A DNA stretch of 64,000 nucleotides from Amaurobius ferox (GCA_951213105.1 OX578136.1:159375178-159439177); one strand, 5' to 3'. Shown: positions 1-10,954, counted from the stretch's first letter. The notes: generated from the sequence alone by a model not told the origin. A program made the numbers and translations.

Positions 1-228
1 TCCTAAAAATTTCGAAGCAATTCGTGAATTTTAAATTTACTTAAAAAATGTTTGAAAAATTAGGTCCCATAGGGTTCAATGTATTTCATTTTTTCAACCC
101 GGGTTCAATAAAAAACTAATTGGGTGATATTATTTATTTATATTCCCATAGGTCCTAAAGACCGTCTGAACAACATACTAAAATTTCATTTTGATAAACT
201 CATTTTTACGGCAGTTATCGTGCTAACG

Positions 229-262
<34 letters not shown>

Positions 263-330
263 ATGAACAAAGTCATAAACACTTTTCAACTTTGTTGTAA
301 AGTGTTAAAAACCGTACACTAAATATAAAA
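1..330 (+). repeat. Dispersed repeat family with (GACA)n, truncated by the window edge
   Basis: The stretch matches 32800-33050 over most of its length (the segment around 'ggttcaatgtatttc' and 'cggcagttatcgtg' is shared) and, inverted, 12613-12745. Each copy carries a GACA/GTCT tetranucleotide run; here it is 229-261. It is non-coding. Such an internal tetranucleotide run fits non-autonomous elements, but I see no terminal structure here, so the class is unassigned. Positions 331-574 hold nothing I recognise. Confidence 0.75.
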
Positions 331-574
331 TAAACTCATGCAACATTTGTACCCTACTACACATAACCACTCCGGTAAACATTAAACACCGATACATAAA
401 ATCGGAACTAACTCTCCCTCCGTTCCGTTATTCGAGGTCGCGGAAGTCCCATTTGACCCAATTTTCAAACGCTCTATCCCATACCTTTCCGCTGCAGTAC
501 TTTACAGCGTTGAAAAAGACTCTGCGCCCCCCTCCTCCTATCTATCTCGTATCGTATTGCACGATCGGCCTTCT

Positions 575-1378
575 TCAGCCCCAAAACTGCGCTGTGGTTT
601 CTTTCCTGCCACACATTTCGAGTCTCCCTTTCTGAAACCGGAACTTTCCGTGCTTAAGAATCATACACTCTCTCCATCCCCCTTCCCTGCCATAGCCAGG
701 GGTTCGCATCTTTCTGCCGGGATACTCTCGAAACGAAGCCCTTTCGTGGAATCTCGGAGCTTTCCATTTCGAAACCGAAAGTCCTCGTTCCTTCATTTCA
801 GCTTTCGCATTTTGGCTCCCTCGGTCCCTAATCTCGTTGAGATATTTCTTCCTCTCTCCATCCGGTACATCAACCTGTCCGTTATTCACCTCTTGACTAT
901 CGGGGTTGCCCCACCCGATCTCTGCTTGTAGCAGGAGAATTTCCAGTGGCCTGACTTTCGCTTGTCGCCTCCTTTCCGCCCTGGTTACCTTCGGGACGAC
1001 TAATTGGCCTTCTCTCTCTCCTAACACATTTTTTGTGTAAACTACATATCCTCCGCATATCTTGGCTCGTTCCTCTAATTCTGCACACCTTATTTGTTCC
1101 TTCGCAGACATCTGCGATTGGGGGAACTCAACTTCCTTTAGTTTTTCGCTTTCTGCGGCTTCTCCCCCTGCTTCTACTTCAAAATTCGAAACTGACCCTC
1201 TCTGGGGTTCATAAACTGTTTCGCTTTCGTTTGCGCCCTCCGGAATCGGTTCACGCCTACCTGGGTCTATGGCGTTCGCCTTCCTAGCTCTAGAATTTTT
1301 CTCTAATTCCTTCTTTACCTGTGGCGGTAACAATACTTCTTCTACCATATCCTTCACGACCGCGCAAAAAACTTCCTG
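575..1378 (-). pseudogene. Protease-to-RT linker of a decayed gypsy polyprotein
   Basis: An open frame of about 260 codons lies in the same frame as the protease segment at 1379-1651, separated from it only by a TAA at 1379-1381 (plus-strand TTA). It is acidic to basic and low in hydrophobic residues, with many E, K and R, and has no recognisable catalytic motif. Its place directly downstream of a retropepsin suggests the linker that precedes reverse transcriptase in this type of element. No RT box follows below position 575, so the element appears truncated there. GC content is clearly higher than the surrounding DNA. The assignment rests on position and frame, not on sequence similarity I can demonstrate. 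Confidence 0.5.
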
Positions 1379-1756
1379 TTAGGGCGCACTATCGCTTCCT
1401 CCCCTGACCATTCCTAAAGGGATATTTATCAGTGGACATTCTACGGCCGGCCCGAATACTCCTTGTAAACGTATAGCCACCTCCGCCCGCGACTCGCCTG
1501 GCGCTACGTCGCTCCTCACGACCGTAATTTCCGCGCCCGAATCCACTAGAGCCCACGCCAACTTACCGTCGACGCTCACCTGCACCCTCTGTAATTTGCA
1601 TAGCGGGCCCCTCTCCGTAACTTCCGGATACTCCGCCCTAACTGCATCCACCCTGGCTACGACTCTGTGGTCAGTAACTCGTGGAGCCTCCCTTTGGTTA
1701 GCCGCGCGTCTGTCTTCCCATCTCCGGCTAGTGTCCTTTGGACCATTCGGCCTCCC
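1379..1756 (-). pseudogene. Retropepsin (protease) segment of decayed SCAN-gag gypsy element
   Basis: The minus-strand frame contains LAWALVDSGAEITVV, the DSGA catalytic motif of retroviral-type aspartic proteases, which act as homodimers to cut the polyprotein. The frame is continuous upstream with the gag zinc knuckle (1757-1813) and downstream with the linker, apart from single TAA codons at 1814 and 1379. A lone protease of this size is normal for gypsy elements. Two frameshifts in the upstream gag mean this copy cannot make the protein. Confidence in the family is high because motif and context agree. Confidence 0.8.
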
Positions 1757-2951
1757 CTGCCTCCTTTGAGGACAATCCCATTTAAAATGATTCTTCGACC
1801 CACATAAAAAACATTAGCCCTTCTTTCCCCCATTTACGGGTCCCCCAATATTTGTCCGGGCTCTTTCGCCCTCGGATCGGAATTTGCTCCGTTCCTCTTT
1901 CTCATTTTCACTAGCCCTGCCATTTCCTGGCCCCGACGCCGCATACGATTTTCCCCTGGCCGCGAAGTACATATCGCACTCCCTGGCCAATTCCCTGGGC
2001 TTAAACCACCCATCACCTTGCCGTATACCTATATGGGCATAGATCTCGATGTCCAGTCGCTGGGTAATTTTGTCCGCTACCACTAATTGGTTTACGGTCT
2101 CAAAATCCATTGCCCCCTTTAATTTGCAATAATAGTCCCACATGGACGTCGCCCGAGTCGCGAACTGAACGAAATTTTCGTCCGTCCGACGGCTCGCTTT
2201 CCGGAATTTTTCTAAACATACCTGAGGCGAAGGTTGAAAATTTTCTAATACAACTCCTTTTACTACCTCATAACTTCCGTATTCCTCTTCTGAAACCTGA
2301 GTCCGCTTCGCCGCTTCGCCGCTCTGTCCCCCAGTAAATTTAACAAAATTGTCGCCCTGAATTCAAGCGGTACGCTCTCAGAAGCGAATGCCCTCTCTAG
2401 GCTTGAGAAAAATACGCACACTGGTCAGACCGTGTGGGTACTTTGATTGTTAGCAGTCTTATTATTCTGACCGTCTCCTCCACCGTTCGAAACCTCATCT
2501 GCGCCCCTACCTCTAAGCTTTCAATCGGACTCTCTGTGCTATTGCGACTTTCCGCCCGAATTTTCTCTAACTCCAATCTGTCTTGGGATTCTAAATTTAA
2601 TTTAAATTTATCTAGTTCTATTTTTTCCTTTTCCAACCTTAAGTTTGCTTCAAATTGTTCCCGTTGCCTAACTTCCTCCCTTTCTTCGCGCTCTCTCTCC
2701 AATTGCAGTTTATTCTGTAATTCTTCCTTTTCCAAATTTAATTTTGCTTCGAATTGTTCCCGTTCCTTAATTTCCTCCCTTTTATTCAATATAGCGGTCA
2801 ACATTCCTTCAGCGACATCTTCCTCATAATCTGGGCTTCCCAAAATTAATTTCCTTAACTCCGTAATTTTTAAATTTGGCGGTACCGACCCTACCAGTTC
2901 CATTGCTAACATAGCAAGATCTGCCTTCCGCGCTCTCGCCAAAAATGCCAT
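1757..2951 (-). pseudogene. Gag with SCAN-like segment and CCHC knuckle, frameshifted
   Basis: The capsid/nucleocapsid protein of a Ty3/gypsy element. The start ATG at 2951 opens a 184-codon frame (MAFLARARKADLAMLAMEL...) followed by a long charged coiled-coil (E/K/L-rich, about residues 55-130). The frame shifts near 2410 into FFSSLERAFASESVPLEF and again near 2310-2330, where an 8-bp unit (gcggcgaa on the minus strand) is tandemly duplicated. It then runs through VQFATRATSMWDYYCKLKG, a SCAN-like alpha-helical segment. A TAA at 1814-1816 interrupts the frame just before CFLCGSKNHFKWDC, a C-x2-C-x4-H-x4-C nucleic-acid-binding knuckle at about 1772-1813. The SCAN-like type of gag is the main hint that the host is an arachnid. 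It is a dead copy. Confidence 0.8.
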
Positions 2952-3526
2952 TTCAATTGGAAATGAAAATTATAACTATATATAAAAGTAATGTATTAAC
3001 ACTGTCTAAACCTGACTCTTTCTCTATCTCAATACTGTATTTCTAGTATTCGAATTATTATTAAAATTCTATACCTTAAATATAGATGAAAACAATACAT
3101 TAAACATCTTTAAAATTCACACTAAGCATTACTATCCCTATCTTGAGCTTTGATTAAAATTTTGCCTAGCCCTCTCTTTCATTCCCAAAGGATCCTGAGC
3201 AACTTAAACCAAAAGTAAAAATTATCACTCACCCCACCGTAGATTCTTTAGGCTTCGTTACACATCGGTGAAGGATCTGGTGTCGGGTTACTTTCTGGAT
3301 GGTCGGGGATGTGGTTCCTCCGTCAGTAGCTGCGGGAACATTGGCTTTACGGAACTTTCTTCGGTTGCGGGTGGGAAAATCATTCAGTCCTTCCTTCTCT
3401 GCAGATTCTGCGCCCGTCCTGCGGTCATTGACCTCTCTGGTGTTGCTTCGTAGCTCTACTCCAAAGGCGCTTCATTCGTTTCAGACTCCGATGGTTTTTG
3501 ATAGTCCAATTATCATGATCTTTCAC
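2952..3526 (-). other. Leader region upstream of the decayed gag, no gene
   Basis: Between the gag ATG and the 30-bp tandem array there is AT-rich DNA (2952-3230) and then GC-richer DNA. I see no second copy in the window that would define an LTR. It is probably the 5' untranslated leader of the same element, by position only. The plus-strand open frames here are not convincing genes. Confidence 0.35.
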
Positions 3527-3641
3527 CAGCTGCCACCATTTTGTAATAAACCCCTCCGTTCGCCATCATTTTGTAATGAATCCAGCCGCTTGCCATCATT
3601 TTGTAATGAATCCAGCCGCTTGCCATCATTTTGTAATGAAT
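3527..3641 (+). repeat. 30-bp tandem repeat, about four units
   Basis: Four consecutive units carry the core 'catcattttgtaatgaa'. The second and third junctions are near-identical 'tccagccgcttgc', and the outermost unit is diverged ('ccaccattttgtaataaa'). On the minus strand this reads aaaatggtggcagctgg, resembling a primer-binding-site context, so the array may be an expanded leader/PBS region of the gypsy element. That reading is inference. Confidence 0.65.
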
Positions 3642-4225
3642 TTACCATTCTCTGCTGTTGGATACTATGCCTCTGCATGGTTGTTGATTCAGTAGCGTTA
3701 GTCCGGTCTGCGCACATAAAGTAAAATGTGCCGACCTAAATACCAGTAGCCGTTGCCTTCAAAATTCGTGAGTTCGAATCAGTGATAAGGTCATGAAAAT
3801 AATGAATTTCTCCAAGTCTAGATAAAACAGGCATCGTTGATAAAGGAAATAAGCTTTTATTATAGCATGACAAGGAATATCAAAAAGTTACAGAATAACA
3901 TTCTAGTGAAGGGCGAGAACCTGTGCATCAGGAGCACCAAACGTGCGACCTGTCTCTACGAAAATTGTCTCGCCTCTCTCGAAAAACGTCTCTTTCGTGT
4001 ATATGTTCTGGTCCAAAATTTGAGGACCACTGACTAAGCTCTGGAATGTCTTTTTCCAAGCTCTGCATATCATAGACCACCTAAACGTTCCCCTCAGGGA
4101 TTAGTTCTCCCTTCTCTGATGACGGCTCAAATTGGGTGCATTTCTCCGAAATCAGACTGTGATAACAGAGTTTTATAGCCTTGTTTTCTAAAAACTGCAA
4201 TTCAGGCGGTCTTAAGGTTGAAGTG
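3642..4225. other. Unassigned interval between gypsy remnant and LINE
   Basis: This could hold an LTR of the decayed gypsy element, but no second copy exists in the window to define it. There is no coding motif, tRNA-like box or tandem array. Confidence 0.4.
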
Positions 4226-4236
4226 TTGAAAACCCA

Positions 4237-4282
4237 GACCACACGACAGACCCGAAGGTTTACTGTAGCTAAGTGTGTGGCC
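4237..4282 (-). ncRNA. LINE 3'-terminal RNA hairpin with UUCG inner loop
   Basis: On the minus strand GGCCACAC (4275-4282) pairs with GTGTGGTC (4237-4244), 8 bp including one G-U, closing a 30-nt loop. Inside the loop ACC-UUCG-GGU (4250-4259) forms a small stem capped by the very stable cUUCGg tetraloop. It follows the AATAAA and lies at the very 3' end of the LINE. In stringent-type LINEs such a hairpin is what the RT recognises; that role is inferred here from position and from the related copies at 21322 and in SINE1. Confidence 0.7.
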
Positions 4283-4799
4283 GGGAACTTTATTTTAGAT
4301 TCAAAACATTACAAAACAGGTTAAAATTGAATCACAACACAGTTACAACAAGACAAATAAAAGAATGGCAACGACAAAACAAAACATAAAAACTATACAA
4401 TACAATACAAGAGAGACATAAGAAAGAAAAAAAGAAAAGAGGGGAAAACCCCGAAGGGAAAAAAACCCAAGCACTGACGAATTCTTTACAACATCACAAC
4501 AAGTAAGTAACACAAACAAGGAAACAAAACAACACCAATTATTTACAACATCACAACAAGTAAGTAACATAAACAGGGAAACAAGGCAGTAAGACCAAAT
4601 GACGACACCACCGAGTAAAATTAAGGACAAAAAAGGAGACACCGATCAGAAAAAATTAAAAGCAGAGAGTCCCCAGGCTGATTATGTAATTTTGTTTGAT
4701 ATTTCTCTCGCTATGAGAACACAGTTTTTAATTTTAATGATAGAAGAAGGGTTAGAGCAGACACCCGAGAACCAGGTCGCAGAATTTGAGGGGGAAGGT

Positions 4800-5898
4800 T
4801 TTTTGAGATGATAAGCTTTAGTGGATGGACAAGAAAAGATATAGTGATCGGCATCGCCGAAAGCACCACAAGGGCTGCAGGAAGTAGATTTGCACTTAAA
4901 GGAAAAAAGATAATCGAGAAATGGGCCGTGGCCCGTAATAAAATAAATTAAATATTTGTTGGTGATATGAGTGTTAAAATTTACTGTAGGGAGAAAATTT
5001 AAGATTCTAGCGGGATCGTGAGTACGGGGAGAAATATAGTTATTTAAATAGGATTGCCAATTATTGAGGATATCAAGTTTGTAATGTTTTTTGAGAAGAG
5101 AATAGGGAAAGGGTAAAGTAATAGGGGTGCCAGAGGTTGTAGCACGATCTCGTTACCCGAGATGTCAGAGTGAGCTTTAACCCAGCATAAATTAATTAAA
5201 TGTTTATTAAGGTTGGCATTAGTTTTAATTTTGGATAAATAAAAAGATTTATTCTTAATGGAGTTTAAGGCCGAAATAGAGGATTGGCTATCAGTAAAAA
5301 TATTTATTTTTAAGTTTTTAGAGGAAGCCCAATTAATACCGAAATGGATGGCGGCAATTTCTGCTTGGAAAACTGTGTTCCCATGCTCAAGTTTAAAGGT
5401 AAAAATTTCTTCTAAATTGTCTTCTTTAAAAATGCAAATGGCGTATCCAGTGTTGTCCTCTATGGAAGAGCCATCAGTGTAAATGTTTATGTTGGAAAAG
5501 TTTAGGGGATTAAGGGAAGGTGAGTTTAAAGTTCGTTGCGAAGGAGGGATGCTAGAAGATGGGCAATTATGATCGAATCTACTAGGAGAGGGGAGAGCAG
5601 GGTTTGTAAAAAGGTTAACTCGAAGTTTCCAGAAGGTATATTTTTTGTAAAGGGAATTTATAACAAAGTGGATGGGGGGGATGCCAGTAATGGAAAAGAG
5701 AGAAACGTTGGAAGTAGTCCGAAAACCAGAAGAAATTTTTAAAAGAAAAATCCTTTGTAGAGAGATAAGTTTTTTGACCTGGGCCCCAGTCAATGCTTTT
5801 CCCCAAACTCCCGCGCCGAAAGTGATAATCTTTTCGGTAACCGAAAGATACCAAATTTTTAGAAAGGATTTATCAACACCCCAATTATTACCAGTCAC
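4800..5898 (-). pseudogene. LINE RNase H and C-terminal zinc motif
   Basis: NINIYTDGSSIEDNTGYA gives the first RNase H aspartate, FQAEIAAIHFGINWA the glutamate, NIFTDSQSSISALNS the second aspartate, and LCWVKAHSDISGNEI the histidine region. RNase H removes element RNA from the hybrid. A frame change follows directly after SGNE. Near 4825-4930 the minus strand encodes ITGHGPFLDYLFSFKC and then SCSPCGAFGDADHYIFSCP, the C/C/H/C motif that usually ends ORF2 of this group. Coding sequence appears to end near 4800. Confidence 0.85.
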
Positions 5899-7291
5899 TC
5901 TCCCAAAAGTGCTGGCGTACTTGAAGGCGTACTTTCTCTCTGAGGTTAAAAATATGTGAGCTCCATTTTAGATTGTCGTCAATCGTGATGCCTAAATAGT
6001 TTAATTGTCTGGTGGTTTGGATTCTAAAGTTTTGGATTTTGAAAGATGGGCGTTGTCTAATTTTGGATCGATTTTTATTAAACACGATTGATTTACATTT
6101 TTCAGGGGTGATGGAGAGTTTAAGGGCAGCAAGGGAGGACGAAATAAGATCGAGAAGATTATTAGTGTTAAGGCGAAGTGTTTTCAAGTTTGTGGAGTAG
6201 GTGACCACCGCGAGATCATCCGCGAAGGCCTGAAGGTAGTATAAGTCGTTGTTAAGTTTTAGAATATCATTAAAATAAATGCTCCACAGGGTGGGCGAAA
6301 GGACTGAGCCTTGCGGGGCACCAGAGGAAATAATTTTTGTGATGTGAGTAGAGCCATTGACAAGTGTAATCTGTCTATTGTTTAGGTAGGAAAATATAAA
6401 GTTTTGATAAGTAGGTGGAAGGTTAATGTTTGATAGTGATTGAGGCAGTATATTCCAATTGAGGTTATCAAAGGCTCCGCAGATGTCCACGGTGGTCAAA
6501 GATACAAAATGTTTTGATTTATGTGTTGAAATATTGTCAATCAGCCTGAGGGTTGCATCTTCGCAACTAGAAAGTTCTTTAAAACCGAATTGAAGAGGAT
6601 GAAGAGCTCCAGCAGAGGAAAGCCAAAAGTTAAGTTTGTTAATGAAGATTTTTTCCAGTATTTTTCCGAGAGTGGGTAAGAGGCATATTGGGCGATAGGA
6701 GGAACAAAGGGTGGGATCTTTACCGGGTTTATTGAAAAAAATAATATTTGCATTTTTTAGACAAGAAGGGAAATGACAAAATTTAAAACATAAGTTAGTA
6801 ATTTTTGAAAAAAAGGAAGGGAAAGATTTAAAAAGTTGTTTCCATATTGTGAAATCCAGGTTGTCGAGGCCAGGTGCTTTTCCATTTTTTTAAGTTTTTA
6901 ATGACTACAGAGAGCTCTTCATCCGAAACAACCCCCAACCCATCAGAAGGTAAGTTAAAGCAAGGAAAGTTGTTAAAGTCCGTGTCAATTTTAAAGTGAA
7001 GGTCCAACAATCGTTTCAATTTGTTTTCATAGTCAAGGGAGGGGGAGTCAGGGAAAAATAGATTGATATTATTAAATTTTTTATGTTTTTGGAAGGCAAA
7101 TTTAAAATGAGAGCCGAAAGAATCACTGCATTTTGTGTAGTAAGCTTTCCAGGAATCCGAACGGGTTTTCTTAAGTAGTAATTTATATTTAGCTTTATTT
7201 TGTTTGTAGAAAATTTTTGCAGATAAAATGACTTCAGGGGAGGCAGAGTTTCTCTCGAGTGACCGGATTCTTTTATAAAGGGCGGTGACAT
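5888..7291 (-). pseudogene. LINE reverse transcriptase domain (frameshifted)
   Basis: Reverse transcriptase copies the element RNA at the nicked target. The segments lie in three frames: 7016-7291, 6828-7019, 6541-6753 and 5888-6499. The last holds the best motifs: TTVDICGAFDNLNW (box A, catalytic Asp), SSGAPQGSVLSPTLW (the GxPQGS box) and LQAFADDLAVVT (FADD catalytic box C). The FADD form is typical of non-LTR RTs rather than the YVDD/YLDD of LTR elements. Breaks between the segments make the copy inactive. Confidence 0.88.
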
Positions 7292-7336
7292 AATTTCTTT
7301 GTTTTGAAAGGGTTGAATTCCACCATGTGAAGTTAT

Positions 7337-8191
7337 TTATAGTTTTAGATCTCTTCTTCCTAATATATTTAAAAGGTTTTGGATTGAATCAATTAAAGTT
7401 TTAAAAAAGATATCTAGAGAAGTTATGTTGTGAATTTTGTTTAATTGAGAATTAAGAGAGTTAAGATGATTTTTAAAATTGTAGATAAATTTGCCAACGC
7501 CGTATTGGGTTTTTAGGAAAAAGGTATTATTAGAGGGAGGGTCAAGGTTAAAAGTAATTTTAATGTATTTGTGGTCACTTAAAGTGTCACTCGAGAGAAT
7601 CTCCCAACTTTGAATGAAGTCAAAAAGTGAAAAGTTAATGATAGATAGATCAGGGAAGCCAATTCCCGAGTGCGAAACAAAGGTTGGACCACAGCTAACA
7701 TCATTACAAATAACTAGATTGTTTTTGAGGCAGAAGTCGATCATGTCAAGTCTCCGCTGATCGGTGAAACCGTATCCCCACATCCGGGCACGGGCGTTAA
7801 AATCTCCGAGGAGAAGGAAGTTAGCATCAAAATAATCAAAAATTTCAATTTCAGTGAGCATAGTAGAGAAGTCATCGTGGGGGGGGGGGGAAATATATGC
7901 TTGCAAGGTTGATAGGGGGAAGATGTGGTAGTAAGATTTCTATAAAAATTGAAGTGAGTGACTTATATTTAAAGTTAACTGTAATTTGAGAGTTAAAAAT
8001 TAGGATTATTGCTTTTTGAGAGGTGGAAGAGTATTGACGAACCCCAGGGGGGGAGAGAGAATTAAATTATGGTTGACATAAGGTTCTTGCAAGCATACAA
8101 AATCGATAGAATTATCAATGGCATATTTAAAGAGAGAAGAGTGGGCTGAGAGTGAATGATTTACGTTAATTTGGATGCCGGAAAAACTCAT
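7337..8191 (-). pseudogene. LINE APE-type endonuclease domain (broken)
   Basis: The domain nicks target DNA to prime reverse transcription. The ATG at 8191 starts MSFSGIQINVNHS..., followed by FVCLQEPYVN (catalytic E of the QEP box). After a gap with a break near 7910-8005 (by a 10-G run) come FLLLGDFNARARMWG (the GDFNA box) and ILSSDTLSDHKYI (the SDH box carrying the catalytic histidine). All main APE motifs are thus recognisable in one frame. The length of about 280 codons is normal for an endonuclease domain at the head of ORF2. The stretch continues into the RT region after a further break. Confidence 0.85.
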
Positions 8192-8259
8192 AGAAGAGGA
8201 AAAAATTCAAAAAAAAGAAAAAACCAGGGGGGGGGGAAGTATGAACTCTGTTATCACAA

Positions 8260-8939
8260 CTGTTATCTGACGAGGCGCATAAAGTTATGTAACAGATCCT
8301 TTTCTATCCGTCCCCCTCCATCGCAGGCGGCGTTGCTAACATCTCTGGACACATCCGGACCATGGACTAATCCCGATTAATATTATTTACTATAAGACAT
8401 TCTAATAACATAATTACTGAAAGACCCTCTCACAAAACGTAATAACTTCACGATTTCTTACAATCCCATCCTCGTCAAAACTAACCGTACTTGTCACTCG
8501 AATAACGAAACTTGCCTATTAATGAATTAAGAAAATAAAATGAAAGAGGACAGATATTATGAAATAAATTAAAATTTATTTTTAGATACATCAAAATTTG
8601 AATCCGAACTTTTGTCCAAAGATCAAATTTTTATGTAATTTTGTGGCATTTACCGAAAGTTCGACATTTGGCGACATTAAGGAAAATTTGTTGACGTGAA
8701 TATCGGAGCGTCGTGCAAAATATACACTTTGGACGCTTATATCTTCGAATTTAATTCAGAAATATCAAAATAATTTTTACTTGTTTTTAACAATGCAATC
8801 ATTTATGAATACCTAAAACAATAATTCAGTCGTTTCATATTTTGAACTTTTCCATAGAAAACTCGCTACGCGTCACAAACACCTATTCACGAGTCCGAGG
8901 GCTTAGAGAGCTATTTTAAGCTAAACTGGAGTATAATTC
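8260..8939. other. AT-rich unassigned DNA
   Basis: I see no open frame of note, tRNA-like box, terminal repeat or tandem array. It may be an unrecognised part of the neighbouring dispersed repeats. Confidence 0.4.
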
Positions 8940-9285
8940 ATACAAGAAAGATCAATCATGCATAATGCATTAATTATGGAACACTTTTCAACCGAAATGC
9001 AATTTTATTTAAGCATCTCAATGCGATACATTCAGCGCTGACATATTTTAAATGATCGCAGTACTAGAATCATTTATTATATTTGAAAACTTGAACTTCA
9101 TCGAAAAATGTGAAGTGTATTCACGTCATCGAAATATAAATCGTCTGGCTTTCTATGTAAAAGCAGTGGATATTTCATTCATATTACTTTATCCTAGACG
9201 CAAGAGCTAAAAAATTTTGCGTGAAAAAAAATCAACAATTCTTATAAAACTTATCTTACAATCATTAGAAAATGAATAACAGAAA
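8940..9285 (+). repeat. Dispersed repeat, second copy at 32280-32780
   Basis: It aligns over about 340 bp with 32280-32780, for example 'aacacttttcaac', 'atgcaattttatttaa', 'gatacattcagc', 'tttattatatttgaaaac' and 'aaaagcag'. It is non-coding. In the second copy the homology runs on into the (GACA)n repeat also found at 1-330, so the two are parts of one larger element. Confidence 0.75.
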
Positions 9286-9349
9286 CTTTGGGATACTAGC
9301 ATGAGCCATTCTTCATATATTGCACATTTTTCAAATACATTTTAAAAAA

Positions 9350-10285
9350 TCTGAAGAGGGCAACACATGACTTTCCTTATATAATGCAATGAATTTACTA
9401 CTTTCAGAGTTAAAAAAAATGTTATTATTATAGTGGATACTTATATTCTTTCCAAGATATTAAATTTTCTTCAATTAGTCGTCATTTTCATTGATTTAGC
9501 GTCATTTTTATCTATTTGGCGAGATTTTCGTTAATATTGCAACATTTAAAAATATCGACAAGTTGGCGACATTCCGCCAAATTCGTAGCCAAAATCTCGC
9601 CAAGCATTATGGACGAAGAAATAAGTTATTCTTACAGCAGATAAATGACTATTGGCGTTCAAATACAAACATATTACCCAAAGTATCTTTTTTCATGAAT
9701 GGAACGAGCTAGATCCACGAGAATGATGTCACCAAATTTATTGCATGGTATTACACATGAAAAGTGAACATGTTTCTCAATAGGAAATATTGTTTTTTTA
9801 TTTTATATGACTTTTTGATAATTTTTTTGAAAAATCTGCAATATCTCGAAAACGGTTTGAGTTAGCCTTCTAAAATTTATGTCAATCGTTTTCTAATTAT
9901 CGTTTTAGCACGCAATTCCATATTATATTATTAATACTCAATTACATTATTAAAACGCAATTACATAAGAAATATCTATTTGCGTAACTTTATTAGTGGT
10001 TTTGATTTTTTGACGATTTTTTCAAAATTTCACTCGAAAATTTAGGGTGGTTTTGAACATTCGATTGCGTATAAAAACAATAGACTTCCAGTGTTTACAG
10101 ATTGGGATTTTTGTACCAAATTTCGTTCGCATCGGTCCATTCGTTCGTCAGTTACCGTCTCCACAGACTCCCAGACACACACACACACACACACTTTCAC
10201 ACACACACACATACTTTCACACACACACACACACACACACTTTCACACACACACACATACTTTCACACACACACACACACGCGCA

Positions 10286-10333
<48 letters not shown>

Positions 10334-10379
10334 TCACCTCAAAAATGTTTGATTCGTGATCAGGGATGCTTGAAACGTA
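9350..10379 (+). mobile_element. HINE/Helentron-like non-autonomous element, copy A, 3' end lost
   Basis: It begins TCTGAAGAGGGCAACACATG after an A run, continues ACTTTCCTTATATAATG, then the GCCAA-iteron region, the conserved 'gaacgagctagatcca' block, a long (CA)n (about 10172-10329), and stops at 'gcttgaaacgta' without the terminal hairpin seen in copies D and E. The (CA)n open frames are artefacts. Positions 10384-10760 hold a further partial block in the opposite orientation ('ttttgtattttgac', 'atcgccaac'). Confidence 0.75.
10172..10329 (+). repeat. (CA)n microsatellite inside HINE-like copy A
   Basis: About 155 bp of CA repeats interrupted by 'ctttca' and 'tactttca' every 20-30 bp. Open frames in all phases (THTHTH) are simple consequences of the repeat. 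Confidence 0.95.
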
Positions 10380-10954
10380 GATACATGAAACTAAAACTGT
10401 GAAAACTACCGTGAAATATGTTCCCATTACAAGTGCAATATTATTTGACAACAGTGTTAGCATCATTCTGGTAGGTTTTTTTCACGCGAGAAAACACTGT
10501 TTTGCAATAGTTTTGTATTTTGACATCAAACAATTCGTCAAGTGTAATTTATTTGATTGTCTGTCTGTCTGTAATGCGTGTCGATAAATTAACAAAATAT
10601 CGCCAACTTTACATTTTGTTTAAAATGTTGCCAAATTGGCAAAAATGACACTACATTAATAAAAATGACGCCAAATTGATGAATATTCAATATCTTGGAA
10701 AAAGAAGCTTAATTTATTTGATAATTTCTGTCCTTTGGGGAAATTAATATTCTTCATTTAAGATATATTAAGTTTCACGGTTATAATCGTTTCATATACA
10801 ATATTTGTGAAAAATAAAAGTTAATTCACTTAAGTTATGAAGGACGCAAAGTCATTAACAAAGTATTTTTGACACTCCGACACATTGTATTCGCCCTCGA
10901 CCGAGAAACAAAAAGATTGAGCTCTGTTAGGTTCTATCCCGTTGTCGATTCTAT

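Larger units (their letters stand above)
4226..8235 (-). mobile_element. Non-LTR retrotransposon (RNase H-bearing LINE, R1/LOA/I-like)
   Basis: Read on the minus strand, the element runs from its 5' side near 8235 to its 3' end near 4226. It holds an APE-type endonuclease (7337-8191), RT (about 5888-7291), RNase H (about 5150-5480), a C-terminal cysteine/histidine motif (about 4825-4890), then a 3' UTR with a 60-bp tandem duplication (4490-4585), an AATAAA (about 4284-4295) and a terminal hairpin (4237-4282). No ORF1 is visible, so the 5' side is probably truncated. The reading frame changes at least five times, and homopolymer G runs at about 7880 and 8230 are likely slip sites. It has no poly(A) tail. 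RNase H plus APE endonuclease places it in the I/R1/LOA group; I cannot resolve the clade by eye. Confidence 0.88.

Noticed and set aside
4158..8258. 14-bp inverted match (gtgataacagagtt / aactctgttatcac) on either side of the LINE
   Set aside because: Matches of this length are expected by chance in 64 kb, and non-LTR elements have no terminal inverted repeats.
10042..10466. Several 60-100 codon frames around 10.0-10.5 kb
   Set aside because: They are THTHTH/CVCVCV translations of a (CA)n tract inside a repeat element.
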